Counted from the first letter of the stretch, positions 1 through 6,740 are shown. The stretch: 9,783 nt of DNA from Planctomycetota bacterium (GCA_028823185.1 JAPKBY010000037.1:1-9783); one strand, 5' to 3'. Notes: generated by a model from the letters alone, not told the origin. A program made the numbers and translations.

Positions 1-2331
1 CAGAAGTTCGTCGTTACGTCTAAGCGGGGTGGAGATGCTGAGAGCGTCCTCCCGTTCATCATGCCGCAGCTCGTTCTGGCGGGCGTTGGCATCCTTGCGA
101 TCACCTGGGGCTGGACGTCTCAGATGGTCTTTAGAGAGACAGTGGACTATCTAGGTCTTGGGGTCGCGACCGGGCTAGTGCTCATACAGATCCACCTCGC
201 TCAGCAGTATCTGCGCCGCGCGATGCGACCTGCTTCAAATCGATATTCGTATCGCCACCTAGTCAACTTGCCGGCTCGCTTTAAGTTTGAGTCAGGGTCC
301 GGCGAGATAGTTGAGGGGTATGGCACGACGGTAGACCTCAATGAATATGGCGCTGGAATTGTGGCATATGACTCTCTCCCGACAGGTGTATGCGGAAAGG
401 TGACCGTCCTTGCGAATGGCAGCAGCGTCACTGCTGAGGCAAAGGTCCGCTTCTTGGGGACCCTCTCAGAACGAACAGACGAGACAGATCACGAGTCGCC
501 GGAGTGCATCCGTTATGGCCTTCAATTTGAGAAGACAACGGACGAGCAGAAGGACAAGCTCCGGGATCTGTGCATGCATTATGCGGTTCCGCTGATGTTT
601 GACCGCGTCTCTCGACCGTTTGCAGAGCGAGTTCAACGCTTCAAGCGAGGCCTGATCAGCTTCCGACGTCGCTATAGAAGGGTGGATTATCGTCTCCCCG
701 TAGCGATGCTCGTCGGCGAGAAGGCTGGCAAAGGTCAATTTGCGCACGCGGTCACAGAAGATCTCTCCATCGAGGCCTTCCGCGTCAGGACCAAGCACAA
801 GTTTGAAGAGGGACAAATGGTCAGCGTGATGATTCCTAGCCCGGTCGGTGAGATCGAGGCTGAGGTCGAGATCATTCGCTCCATCAGCAACCCCGCGGGT
901 TCACTCGATGTGAATGAGACGGTGATGCGTTTCGACAGCTTCAAGTCTTCGGGTCGCTCGATCCTTCAGGCTTTGCTCAAGATCACACCTTCGGATCGAA
1001 CCAGTGGAGGCCTCAAGGGCTCTACTGAGACCGCTCCGACCCCGTATTTTAAGCCCGCGATGGCAGCGATCTTCACTGCTCTCGTCCTCACACCAGTCAG
1101 CTATGGCCTCTTCAAGGCGGTCTACAAAGATGACATCGTGTTGATGAGCGCGGTCGCAGCTGGAACAAGCGGATCGAGTGACAGGCCAGGGCTAGACATG
1201 ATCTACGCCGAGACGATGTCTATGGAGGATCCAGACAGGCGTCGCCTGATGTTGCTCAAAGACGCCTTAGAGGACGCGGGCAGGTTCCCTGAGCTGGTCC
1301 AAGTGACTCGTATCCTTGCGACGCGCTACCTCGACGATCCGGACATGGGCATGGGCTACATGAACGCGTTGAGCCTCAACGGGCAGTATATGGACGCAGA
1401 GATTGAAGCTGAGCGGGTCCTCTTCATGGTGGACGGCTCTCAATCTTCGGCGAAAAAACGCAAAGAGATCCTTCTCTTGGCTGCGCGCAACAGCGTGAAC
1501 TCCGGTCGTCTCGCCCAAGGGGCAGACCGCTTTCACAAGCTCTTGAATACATATCCCGATGTGGTCGATGCACGCGTTGAATACGCCGGTGTCCTCGCTC
1601 GATTGGGTCGCTATGACGAGGCTCTTCAGCAGCTGAGCGTCGTCGACCTCGATCTCGATGGCCGCTATCAGCTCGTCTCGATCTTCTCTGCGATGGAAGA
1701 CTTCACCTCTGCGGAGACTGAAGCGAATGCCATCCTGAAGGACTACCCTGAAGAGCATCGAGCGGAGGTGATTCTCGCTGAGATCCTCTCGTGGAAGGGC
1801 GATTACTCTCGCGCCATCAGGCAATACGAAGAGCTCCTCGCTGACACGCCAGGCGCTCCGGACCTCATGATCAAGCGCGGTGAACTGCTCTTGTGGAACA
1901 AGGAATACCTCGCCTCGATGGAGGTCTTCCAGGACATGATCGACCAAGGAGCGGACGACACCCGTGTCTGGCAGGGATTCCTCGACTCCGCTGCTGGCGC
2001 TGGCGTAGTTCCGCCGAAGATGGTCCGTACGGTCCTCTCGCTCTATGAGCGCGTACAAGACATGACGATCGAAGATCCGGCTGTGCTCGCTCGCTTGGCA
2101 GCCGTGCTCCGAAACATGGGGCAGCTCTCTGAGTCTGTTGACCTTCTCGAGTACTCGTTAGAGCTGACGCCACAAGATCGCGAGATCAGGCTTCAACTCG
2201 CCGACGCTCTCTACGAGTTCGGCGATCACGCTCGGGCGGACATGTTCTACAAGTCCCTGTTAGACCGAGCGACTGTTGGCGGCCCAACTCGACCGCGTCT
2301 CAGCGGCGGCACTTTCCACTGGCGGTACTAG
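1..2331 (+). CDS. BcsA-like glycosyltransferase C-terminal part: two PilZ domains, membrane helix and TPR tail (5' truncated)
   Basis: The frame is open from base 1, and the 20 codons before the first ATG (61) include KFVVTSKRGG, like the F-x-VT-K segment before the last membrane helices of cellulose synthase BcsA. The ATG at 61 is therefore internal and the catalytic GT-2 domain lies upstream. Counting from that ATG: hydrophobic helices at about 3-19 and 30-46; PilZ 1 with R61xxxR65 and a D92xN94xxG97 motif; PilZ 2 with R207xxxR211 and D234xS236xxA239; a further helix at about 332-350; then helical TPR-like repeats from about 395 to 740, with no visible outer-membrane barrel. By family knowledge, PilZ binds c-di-GMP and activates polymer synthesis at the inner membrane. 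I infer that the PilZ domains are cytoplasmic and the TPR tail periplasmic, doing the scaffold job of a BcsC- or AlgK-like protein. The polymer made is unknown; cellulose is only one option. Confidence 0.8.
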   Translation, partial: QKFVVTSKRGGDAESVLPFIMPQLVLAGVGILAITWGWTSQMVFRETVDYLGLGVATGLVLIQIHLAQQYLRRAMRPASNRYSYRHLVNLPARFKFESGSGEIVEGYGTTVDLNEYGAGIVAYDSLPTGVCGKVTVLANGSSVTAEAKVRFLGTLSERTDETDHESPECIRYGLQFEKTTDEQKDKLRDLCMHYAVPLMFDRVSRPFAERVQRFKRGLISFRRRYRRVDYRLPVAMLVGEKAGKGQFAHAVTEDLSIEAFRVRTKHKFEEGQMVSVMIPSPVGEIEAEVEIIRSISNPAGSLDVNETVMRFDSFKSSGRSILQALLKITPSDRTSGGLKGSTETAPTPYFKPAMAAIFTALVLTPVSYGLFKAVYKDDIVLMSAVAAGTSGSSDRPGLDMIYAETMSMEDPDRRRLMLLKDALEDAGRFPELVQVTRILATRYLDDPDMGMGYMNALSLNGQYMDAEIEAERVLFMVDGSQSSAKKRKEILLLAARNSVNSGRLAQGADRFHKLLNTYPDVVDARVEYAGVLARLGRYDEALQQLSVVDLDLDGRYQLVSIFSAMEDFTSAETEANAILKDYPEEHRAEVILAEILSWKGDYSRAIRQYEELLADTPGAPDLMIKRGELLLWNKEYLASMEVFQDMIDQGADDTRVWQGFLDSAAGAGVVPPKMVRTVLSLYERVQDMTIEDPAVLARLAAVLRNMGQLSESVDLLEYSLELTPQDREIRLQLADALYEFGDHARADMFYKSLLDRATVGGPTRPRLSGGTFHWRY

Positions 2332-2352
2332 GACCCGCCAGGTTCCAGGAAA

Positions 2353-2390
2353 GGGCGTTCTCCCGAGCTATGGGAGAGCGCCCTTTTTTT
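2353..2390 (+). terminator. Rho-independent terminator after the glycosyltransferase gene
   Basis: A 12-base-pair stem (2353-2364 with 2372-2383, one T-G wobble) closes a 7-base loop, GAGCTAT, and is followed by seven T residues (2384-2390). It starts 21 bases after the TAG stop. Three A residues before the stem pair with the first Ts. Read from the other strand, the hairpin is followed by only three Ts, so it may act weakly as a terminator for the convergent ubiD-family gene ending at 2403. No other terminator lies between these two genes. Confidence 0.9.
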
Positions 2391-2402
2391 ATAAGGCGGC
2401 GC

Positions 2403-4211
2403 TCAGTCGAGATGTCCGCGGGCAGAGTCACCCATCTCGACGCCGCCTGCAGGGAAGTACTCAGCCCAGCGCTTAGTCACTTTAAGAGCCGTCTCTTCAT
2501 CGCAGAGGAGCTCCTCTGGATAGCCTTTCATTCGTGCGTCGATCACGACTGGAGCTGAACGAGAGATGTGTCCGGCGACAATGTCTGTTCGGGCAGCGGC
2601 GATGTCCGAGGCTGGGTCGAAGCGCGTGAAGGTGCTCCAGAGAAAGTTCGTCGTGCTACGAGTCGCACGCTCAGCATCATCTGAGAGGACGACGAGCGGC
2701 CACTCTCGGATCGCCGGGTCTCGCGCGAGGCGCTCTGCGAATTCGCTGTCCTCTTCGTGGGATGGACCCGTGACGACGAGACATCCGGGGCAGAAGACGC
2801 ACGCTGTCCTTACGCCCTGTGGGGTCGCGCCTGTGAAGGAGTCAGGGAGCGAGCGAATGGGTTCGCCGAGCCCAAGGAGGACACCTTTGCTGCCCTGGTT
2901 GAGCTTCGGGCCGGAGTAATCCAGCGTGTCCATAGAGAGGTTCGCGAAGATAAAGAGGTCAGTCTCAAAGTTCGTACGCGCTAAGACGTGAGTCAACAGG
3001 GCTCTGAAATCGTGCAGGTCTACCGCGGAGTCTACGAGCAAGAGGAACTTGGTCAGCGAGAGCTGGCCCTCTCCAAGGATTCTGAAGGCGCTCTTCATCG
3101 CCTCACGTTTATAGCGCTCCTCTACGCGAGCAGCGGAGAGCGCGTGATACCCAGTCTCTCCATAGCTCCACAAGTCGAGGACTCCAGGCATCACGACAGG
3201 GAAGAGCGGCGAGAGCAGCCCTTGTAGATAGTCACCTAGGAAGAAGTCCTCTTGGCGAGGTTTACCGACGACGGTGGCGGGGAAGATCGCATCTTTGCGA
3301 TGGCAGATAGCCTTCGTCTTTATGAAGGGGAAGGGGTGAATCTCTGAGTAGTAGCCATAGTGATCTCCAAAAGGGCCCTCATCGCGGCGCTCTTTGGGAG
3401 GGATCTCTCCGATGATCGCGAACTCGGCTTGTGCGAGCAGCTCGTGTCCGCCGGTTGGATTCGCGCATGTCTCGAGCTTGTGGCCCTGGAGGAAGCCTGC
3501 GAGCAGTAGCTCGGGGACGTTCTCTGGCAGCGGAGCGATGGCCGAGAGGATCAAGGCTGGAGGTCCGCCCACATGAAGGTGTACCGGGAGCGCTTCACCT
3601 CGTGCCTCTGCGACAGCGAGGTGCCCCTCTCCGCCGCGTTGAATCTGAATGTGCGCGCCGAGGTGTGTCGAGTCGTAGATTTGGGCGCGGTACATCCCAA
3701 GGTTTGAGACCCCCGTCTCGGGATGGCGAGTCTCGACGAGCGGCAAGGTGATGAAGCTGCCGCCATCTCGCGCCCATGTCTTCAGCGCAGGGAGCTGCGT
3801 GAGGTCTGGCGTCCGGTCATAGACCTCCGTGACGGGTCCGTTTCGGATCGTCTTAGTGCCAGCGTTCATGACGGCTTTGAGGAGATCCCGATTCTTCCAG
3901 AGCTCTCCTAGCTTGGGAGGGAAGAGCTCTTCAGGTGCGCGCGCGATCCTTGAGATGAACTCTGCTGATTGAGGGCCGAAGGCGAGGTCGACCCGGCGCT
4001 TGTTCCCAAAGAGGTTCGTGGTGAGAGGGAAAGGGCTGCCTTTGACTCTCTTGAAGAGGAGGGCTGGCCCCTCTGCAGCGATCACACGACGATGGATCTC
4101 CGCGACCTCTAGGTCGGTGGAGACTTCAGTCTCGACCTCTACGAGTTCACCCTCTCGGCGGAGGAGGGCGAGAAACTCTCGCAGGTCACGGGGTGCTCTG
4201 AGTTCGGTCAC
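2403..4211 (-). CDS. ubiD: UbiD-family prFMN-dependent decarboxylase, long form (quinone biosynthesis likely)
   Basis: The 602-residue product matches the UbiD family along its length. Family enzymes use prenylated FMN made by UbiX to decarboxylate aromatic or unsaturated acids, classically in ubiquinone or menaquinone synthesis. Visible landmarks: an N-terminal MTELRAPRDLREFLALL helix typical of the family; N170-LGMY-R175, matching the metal/cofactor-binding segment; the catalytic stretch E278-GPFG-D283 followed by HYGYY; and QLSLTKFLLLVD near 383-394. It is about 100 residues longer than E. coli UbiD, like the long forms of menaquinone-making bacteria. A CxxCxxC cluster lies at 471-477. The start is GTG at 4211: an in-frame TGA lies upstream with no other start after it, and no good Shine-Dalgarno is seen. 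A Nudix-like gene ends 83 bases upstream on the same strand, suggesting a shared transcript. Substrate is inferred; a ubiquinone, menaquinone (futalosine route) or other aromatic-acid role cannot be separated here. Confidence 0.9.
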   Translation of the reverse strand: MTELRAPRDLREFLALLRREGELVEVETEVSTDLEVAEIHRRVIAAEGPALLFKRVKGSPFPLTTNLFGNKRRVDLAFGPQSAEFISRIARAPEELFPPKLGELWKNRDLLKAVMNAGTKTIRNGPVTEVYDRTPDLTQLPALKTWARDGGSFITLPLVETRHPETGVSNLGMYRAQIYDSTHLGAHIQIQRGGEGHLAVAEARGEALPVHLHVGGPPALILSAIAPLPENVPELLLAGFLQGHKLETCANPTGGHELLAQAEFAIIGEIPPKERRDEGPFGDHYGYYSEIHPFPFIKTKAICHRKDAIFPATVVGKPRQEDFFLGDYLQGLLSPLFPVVMPGVLDLWSYGETGYHALSAARVEERYKREAMKSAFRILGEGQLSLTKFLLLVDSAVDLHDFRALLTHVLARTNFETDLFIFANLSMDTLDYSGPKLNQGSKGVLLGLGEPIRSLPDSFTGATPQGVRTACVFCPGCLVVTGPSHEEDSEFAERLARDPAIREWPLVVLSDDAERATRSTTNFLWSTFTRFDPASDIAAARTDIVAGHISRSAPVVIDARMKGYPEELLCDEETALKVTKRWAEYFPAGGVEMGDSARGHLD

Positions 4212-4220
4212 GAATGTTCT

Positions 4221-4268
4221 GCGAGAGGCGTTCTCGCGTGAGGAGCAGTATGTCTGCGAGCGGCAGAC
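4221..4268 (-). promoter_or_regulatory. Two tandem small hairpins upstream of the ubiD-family start
   Basis: Two perfect inverted repeats have the same geometry, a 6-base stem with a 5-base loop: GCGAGA/TCTCGC at 4221-4226 and 4232-4237, and GTCTGC/GCAGAC at 4252-4257 and 4263-4268. In the minus-strand transcript the second hairpin ends 9 bases before the GTG start, where a Shine-Dalgarno would be expected and none is seen. They could affect translation or mRNA stability between the two genes. No T-run follows, so they are not a standard terminator. The function is a guess. Confidence 0.35.
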
Positions 4269-4294
4269 CTGTCACCTAGGATGCGAGCTTCAGC

Positions 4295-4705
4295 TCAAGC
4301 AGCTCGTAAGAGCGCGTGGAGCCTGAGGATCGCGGCGCGATCATTTTCTAGCTCTAAGGTCGGGTAAGCGTGGGCGAAGCGCTCCCAGCGCAACGGGATG
4401 ACGCTTTCTTGTGTGTCCAGCGGATGAATTCGACATCCGAAGTTCCACTCGATGATCTCCTCATCTCCTATCAGCCAGCGCGCAGGCATCTTGAGGTCGA
4501 TGAGGTCTAGGAGCTCATCTTGCCCCATGCCCTCGTGAACCTGACGAAGGATGGCCCCTTCCATCTGTTCTCCGAGGCCTATCTCCCCTTGCAGTGGACC
4601 CCAGCAGCTCTCAATACCTTGCTCGCGACGAGCGAGAAGGTACGCAGGTTCACGACTCTCGATGGAGTACGGGAAGACGCGGACACGGTGGATGAGATCG
4701 TTCAT
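4295..4705 (-). CDS. Nudix hydrolase-like protein with a degenerate Nudix box
   Basis: This 136-residue protein has the size and layout of a single-domain Nudix protein. An N-terminal strand region (RVRVFPYSIE, then AYLLARRE at 21-28) leads to a recognisable Nudix box at 40-61: G40-x5-E46-x7-R54-Q-V-H-E58-G-M-G61. The consensus there is R-E-U-x-E-E-x-G, so two of the three usual metal-binding glutamates are Gln55 and Gly59; Glu58 remains. The C-terminal pattern (EIIEWNFGCRI, LRWERFAHAYP, then a final helix) fits NTP pyrophosphohydrolase-type members. The ATG at 4705 has a good ribosome binding site. It is the first gene of a probable unit with the ubiD-family gene and diverges from folC. It could hydrolyse a nucleoside diphosphate derivative by a changed metal site, or be a binding-only Nudix protein. 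The family is fairly sure, the activity is not. Confidence 0.7.
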   Translation of the reverse strand: MNDLIHRVRVFPYSIESREPAYLLARREQGIESCWGPLQGEIGLGEQMEGAILRQVHEGMGQDELLDLIDLKMPARWLIGDEEIIEWNFGCRIHPLDTQESVIPLRWERFAHAYPTLELENDRAAILRLHALLRAA

Positions 4706-4710
4706 TGCGG

Positions 4711-4717
4711 TTCCTTT
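4711..4717 (-). promoter_or_regulatory. Ribosome binding site of the Nudix-like gene
   Basis: On the minus strand the sequence reads AAAGGAA, then CCGCA, then ATG. This is a good Shine-Dalgarno at normal spacing (5 bases) and fixes the start at 4705. It is the clearest ribosome binding site in the window. Confidence 0.7.
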
Positions 4718-4774
4718 ATCGGCATTCAGCGCTCAAAAGTTGGGCACATGCATAAAAAGAGAGCGGCTAGAGCT

Positions 4775-4806
4775 GATAAGACCGCATGCAGGATCTCGGT
4801 GTTATC
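4775..4806. promoter_or_regulatory. Imperfect inverted repeat in the divergent folC/Nudix intergenic region (candidate operator)
   Basis: The left arm GATAAGACCG (4775-4784) and right arm CGGTGTTATC (4797-4806) are complementary at 9 of 10 positions around a 12-base spacer. Extending both arms by four bases gives 11 of 14. The mismatch is internal and the arms end in GATAA/TTATC, which suits two half-sites for a dimeric regulator. It lies 69 bases from the Nudix start and 95 from the folC start, within 196 bases that must hold both promoters. It could also fold as an RNA hairpin if transcribed. Apart from this repeat and the two ribosome binding sites, I see no convincing promoter boxes in the intergenic region. 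Confidence 0.4.
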
Positions 4807-4886
4807 GTCTAAGTTGCTGATCAGTAGCCATTTACGAGACGGCTCACTTTCCAGCAAGCAGAAGTCGATCCACGAGGAAGTCAGCC

Positions 4887-4892
4887 GGTGAT
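4887..4892 (+). promoter_or_regulatory. Possible ribosome binding site of folC
   Basis: GGTGAT matches part of the extended anti-Shine-Dalgarno complement (AGGAGGTGAT) and sits 9 bases before the ATG at 4902. It is a modest match. A stronger purine run, AAAAGGAGG (4919-4927), lies inside the annotated gene but is 28 bases before the next in-frame ATG (4956), too far to serve it well. TAAGGAG (4934-4940) is 15 bases from that ATG and could serve weakly. Confidence 0.35.
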
Positions 4893-4901
4893 AATCCGAT
4901 C

Positions 4902-6230
4902 ATGACAGAGATGCAGTCAAAAGGAGGCGGTCCTAAGGAGCGCTTAGGGCGAGCCATGGAAGCGCTCGACCGGCTGGTGAATTGGGAGCGCCGAGACCGC
5001 ACTGCGGACATGGGAAGGAGTCTCGATCCAGTGCGGGACCTCTTGGAGAGAATGGGCCAACCGCATGAATTGGTGCAGGTCGTTCACGTGTCGGGCACAA
5101 AGGGTAAGGGGTCTGTCTGCTCACTCGTCGCGGCTGCTCTCAGCGCAGCGGGCGTTCGCACGGGTTGTTACACCTCGCCTCATGTTGAGCGAGTTACAGA
5201 GCGGGTATGTGTTGATGGGGTAGAGGTCAAAGAGGAGCAGCTCGCGCAAGCGATAGAGCGTGCGCTCGAGCTCCGTTCACGCGCTGTGGAGGAGATGACC
5301 CCTGCCGCCTCGTCGACTTGGTTCGATCTCTTTACGGCGGCCGCGCTTCAAGTCTTCAAGGAGGCAGGCTGCGATTGGGTCGTCTTGGAGTGTGGCCTCG
5401 GAGGACGCTTAGATTCGACAAATGTCGCGGATGGAGAGGTCTGTGTGCTCACAAATGTTGACCTAGAACACACGAGCGTCTTAGGAAATACGCCACGAGC
5501 GATCGCGGAGGAGAAGGCTGCGATCCTTCCAGAGGGTGGGGTGCTGGTCGTCGGACGAGGAGAGGACGATTCGGCGCTCACTGCGGTAGCGAAGGAGACG
5601 GCAGCAGCTCGTGGTGGCCGCGTGAGCTTCATTGAAGAGCGCGCGGGCACAAGCTTCGCGGAGCACAATGCGCGGGTCGCTCGCGCCGCGCTCAAAGAGG
5701 TTGAGGCTCGCGGAGGGCCTGCTGCGGCCGAGCTCCTCAGCGATCGAGTCATCGATGAGGCGCGCCTCCCGGCGCGCGCTGAGCGCTTCCTCCTCAGCGA
5801 TCGACCCGTCGTTTTGGATGGAGGTCATGTGGCCTCTAGCGTCTCTGGACTCTTGGCCGAGCTCGCTCAAGAGGAGCGCTATGCGGGCTCTTGCGATGTT
5901 GTCCTCGCGCTCGGTAGGGAGAAGGATGCCGAAGCGGTCCTAAAGGCCATGCGCGGACGGGTCGATAGAGTTCATTGCACGACCTCCCATGGTGGGCCTC
6001 TCGCAACGGGCGAGGAGCTTGCGCAGTTGGGGAGAGAGCTGGGTATCGAAGCACGGGATGCTGGCACCGCATGTGAGGCCCTTGAGGCAGCGCTGAGCGG
6101 AGGCGCCTCCTGGGTCTTGGTGTTGGGCTCCTTCTACCTGGCTGGCGAACTCAGGCCACTCTTAATGGAGCTCGCACAAGACCCATGCTCACCCTCGTCT
6201 CAGACATCCTCCTCACCGACACCTTCTTGA
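4902..6230 (+). CDS. folC: Folylpolyglutamate synthase / dihydrofolate synthase (FolC)
   Basis: FolC is a cytoplasmic Mur-ligase-type enzyme that uses ATP to add glutamate to dihydropteroate and/or to reduced folates. The 442-residue length is normal. Visible motifs: P-loop G65-TKGKG-S71 within VHVSGTKGKGSV; TSPHVERVTERV (91-102), matching the folate-side SPH...ER loop; ECGLGGRLDSTNV (163-175); TNVDLEHTSVLGNT (184-197) with metal-binding-type His190; EEKAAI (203-208) with the Lys that is carbamylated in the family; the C-terminal domain DGGHVASS (306-313); and VLGSFYLAGELRPLL (407-421). The DGAHNP-type motif is altered, Asn becoming Val310. The last 14 residues are Ser/Pro/Thr-rich and are encoded within the overlap with the next gene. 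An ATG at 4956 (residue 19) is an alternative start closer to where family homology begins. The gene diverges from the Nudix-like gene and probably leads an operon. Confidence 0.93.
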   Translation: MTEMQSKGGGPKERLGRAMEALDRLVNWERRDRTADMGRSLDPVRDLLERMGQPHELVQVVHVSGTKGKGSVCSLVAAALSAAGVRTGCYTSPHVERVTERVCVDGVEVKEEQLAQAIERALELRSRAVEEMTPAASSTWFDLFTAAALQVFKEAGCDWVVLECGLGGRLDSTNVADGEVCVLTNVDLEHTSVLGNTPRAIAEEKAAILPEGGVLVVGRGEDDSALTAVAKETAAARGGRVSFIEERAGTSFAEHNARVARAALKEVEARGGPAAAELLSDRVIDEARLPARAERFLLSDRPVVLDGGHVASSVSGLLAELAQEERYAGSCDVVLALGREKDAEAVLKAMRGRVDRVHCTTSHGGPLATGEELAQLGRELGIEARDAGTACEALEAALSGGASWVLVLGSFYLAGELRPLLMELAQDPCSPSSQTSSSPTPS

Positions 6231-6688
6231 TCAAAGGGACCGTTGAGGACAAATACACTCGCCTAAGCCAGGTCCTCGACGAGCACCGCAAGTTCTTCTT
6301 AAAGGTCAGAGACGCGACGCTCATAGATCTCAAGACTCGAGAGCGAATTCAGACGCCGCTCTTGCACGTCAACGTAGATGAGATCTTGCTCGCGCATGAG
6401 CTCCTCGATGAATCTGGAGATCAGTACCTTCGCGCGCTCAGTCAAGATGAGGAGCTGCACAAGGTGCGCGTGTTCTATACAGGCTCTCAAAACTTTGAAG
6501 TGTCGGGGATGGTGCGTCCGGGATGCTATGAGACCACTGACCGCTCAACGCGTCGTTTCTTTGTGGTTCGTGAGCCCTCGATGAGGGGGCTAAAGACGGC
6601 AGGCGACGAAGATTTAGGCCTCTTGGACGGCCTCTCTTACGCGATCCTGAACAAGCCGCGTCTGTCGTATCTATACGATTTCAACTAG
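6185..6688 (+). CDS. Uncharacterised 167-residue protein with two similar halves
   Basis: I cannot assign a function. The protein is soluble-looking, without a signal peptide or membrane helix. Residues 3-42 and 93-129 share a pattern: F-x3-G-x-V followed 15-17 residues later by (R/K)-FF-x-V and an Arg (F14, G18, V20, F37F38, R42; F104, G108, V110, F125F126, R129). This suggests two copies of a small beta-rich domain; residues 1-72 vaguely recall small uncharacterised domains of the DUF6812 type, but this is memory, not a search. The start overlaps folC by 46 bases in another frame. It is supported because repeat 1 begins inside the overlap. A weak GGAG lies 14 bases before the ATG, so translation may be coupled to folC. 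The kinase gene follows after 52 bases. Confidence 0.75.
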   Translation: MLTLVSDILLTDTFLIKGTVEDKYTRLSQVLDEHRKFFLKVRDATLIDLKTRERIQTPLLHVNVDEILLAHELLDESGDQYLRALSQDEELHKVRVFYTGSQNFEVSGMVRPGCYETTDRSTRRFFVVREPSMRGLKTAGDEDLGLLDGLSYAILNKPRLSYLYDFN

Positions 6689-6700
6689 GTCTTCGGGCCT
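6687..6700 (+). other. UUCG tetraloop hairpin at the stop codon of the 167-residue gene
   Basis: AGGTC-TTCG-GGCCT forms a five-base-pair stem closed by C(UUCG)G, the unusually stable tetraloop. It starts within the TAG stop codon (6686-6688). No T-run follows, so it is not a standard terminator. It might protect a processed 3' end or slow transcription before the kinase gene. The rest of the 52-base gap shows nothing clear. Confidence 0.35.
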
Positions 6701-6740
6701 CTAGCTTGCCGCGTCGCTGGCGGGCGGTTTCAATGGCTGC

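Noticed and set aside
61..63. ATG at 61 as the start of the first gene
   Set aside because: The frame is open to base 1 and the upstream codons spell a BcsA-like motif, so the true start is outside the window.
1267..2058. A 263-codon open frame on the minus strand
   Set aside because: It mirrors the TPR region of the first gene; the plus-strand protein has regular helical repeats and the minus-strand product has no recognisable domain.
4829..4857. Possible sigma70-type promoter for the Nudix-like gene: TTGCTG, 17 bases, TAAATG (minus strand)
   Set aside because: Each box matches the consensus at only 3 of 6 positions, which is near chance for a region this long.
4520..4891. A 123-codon open frame on the plus strand, crossing into the intergenic region
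   Set aside because: It is antisense to the Nudix-like gene, has no recognisable motif, and its last part only reads through the promoter region.
5733..5804. A 15-base direct repeat CTCCTCAGCGATCGA at 5733-5747 and 5790-5804 inside folC
   Set aside because: It is in frame, encodes LLSDR twice with no further similarity around it, and is best explained by shared codon choice.
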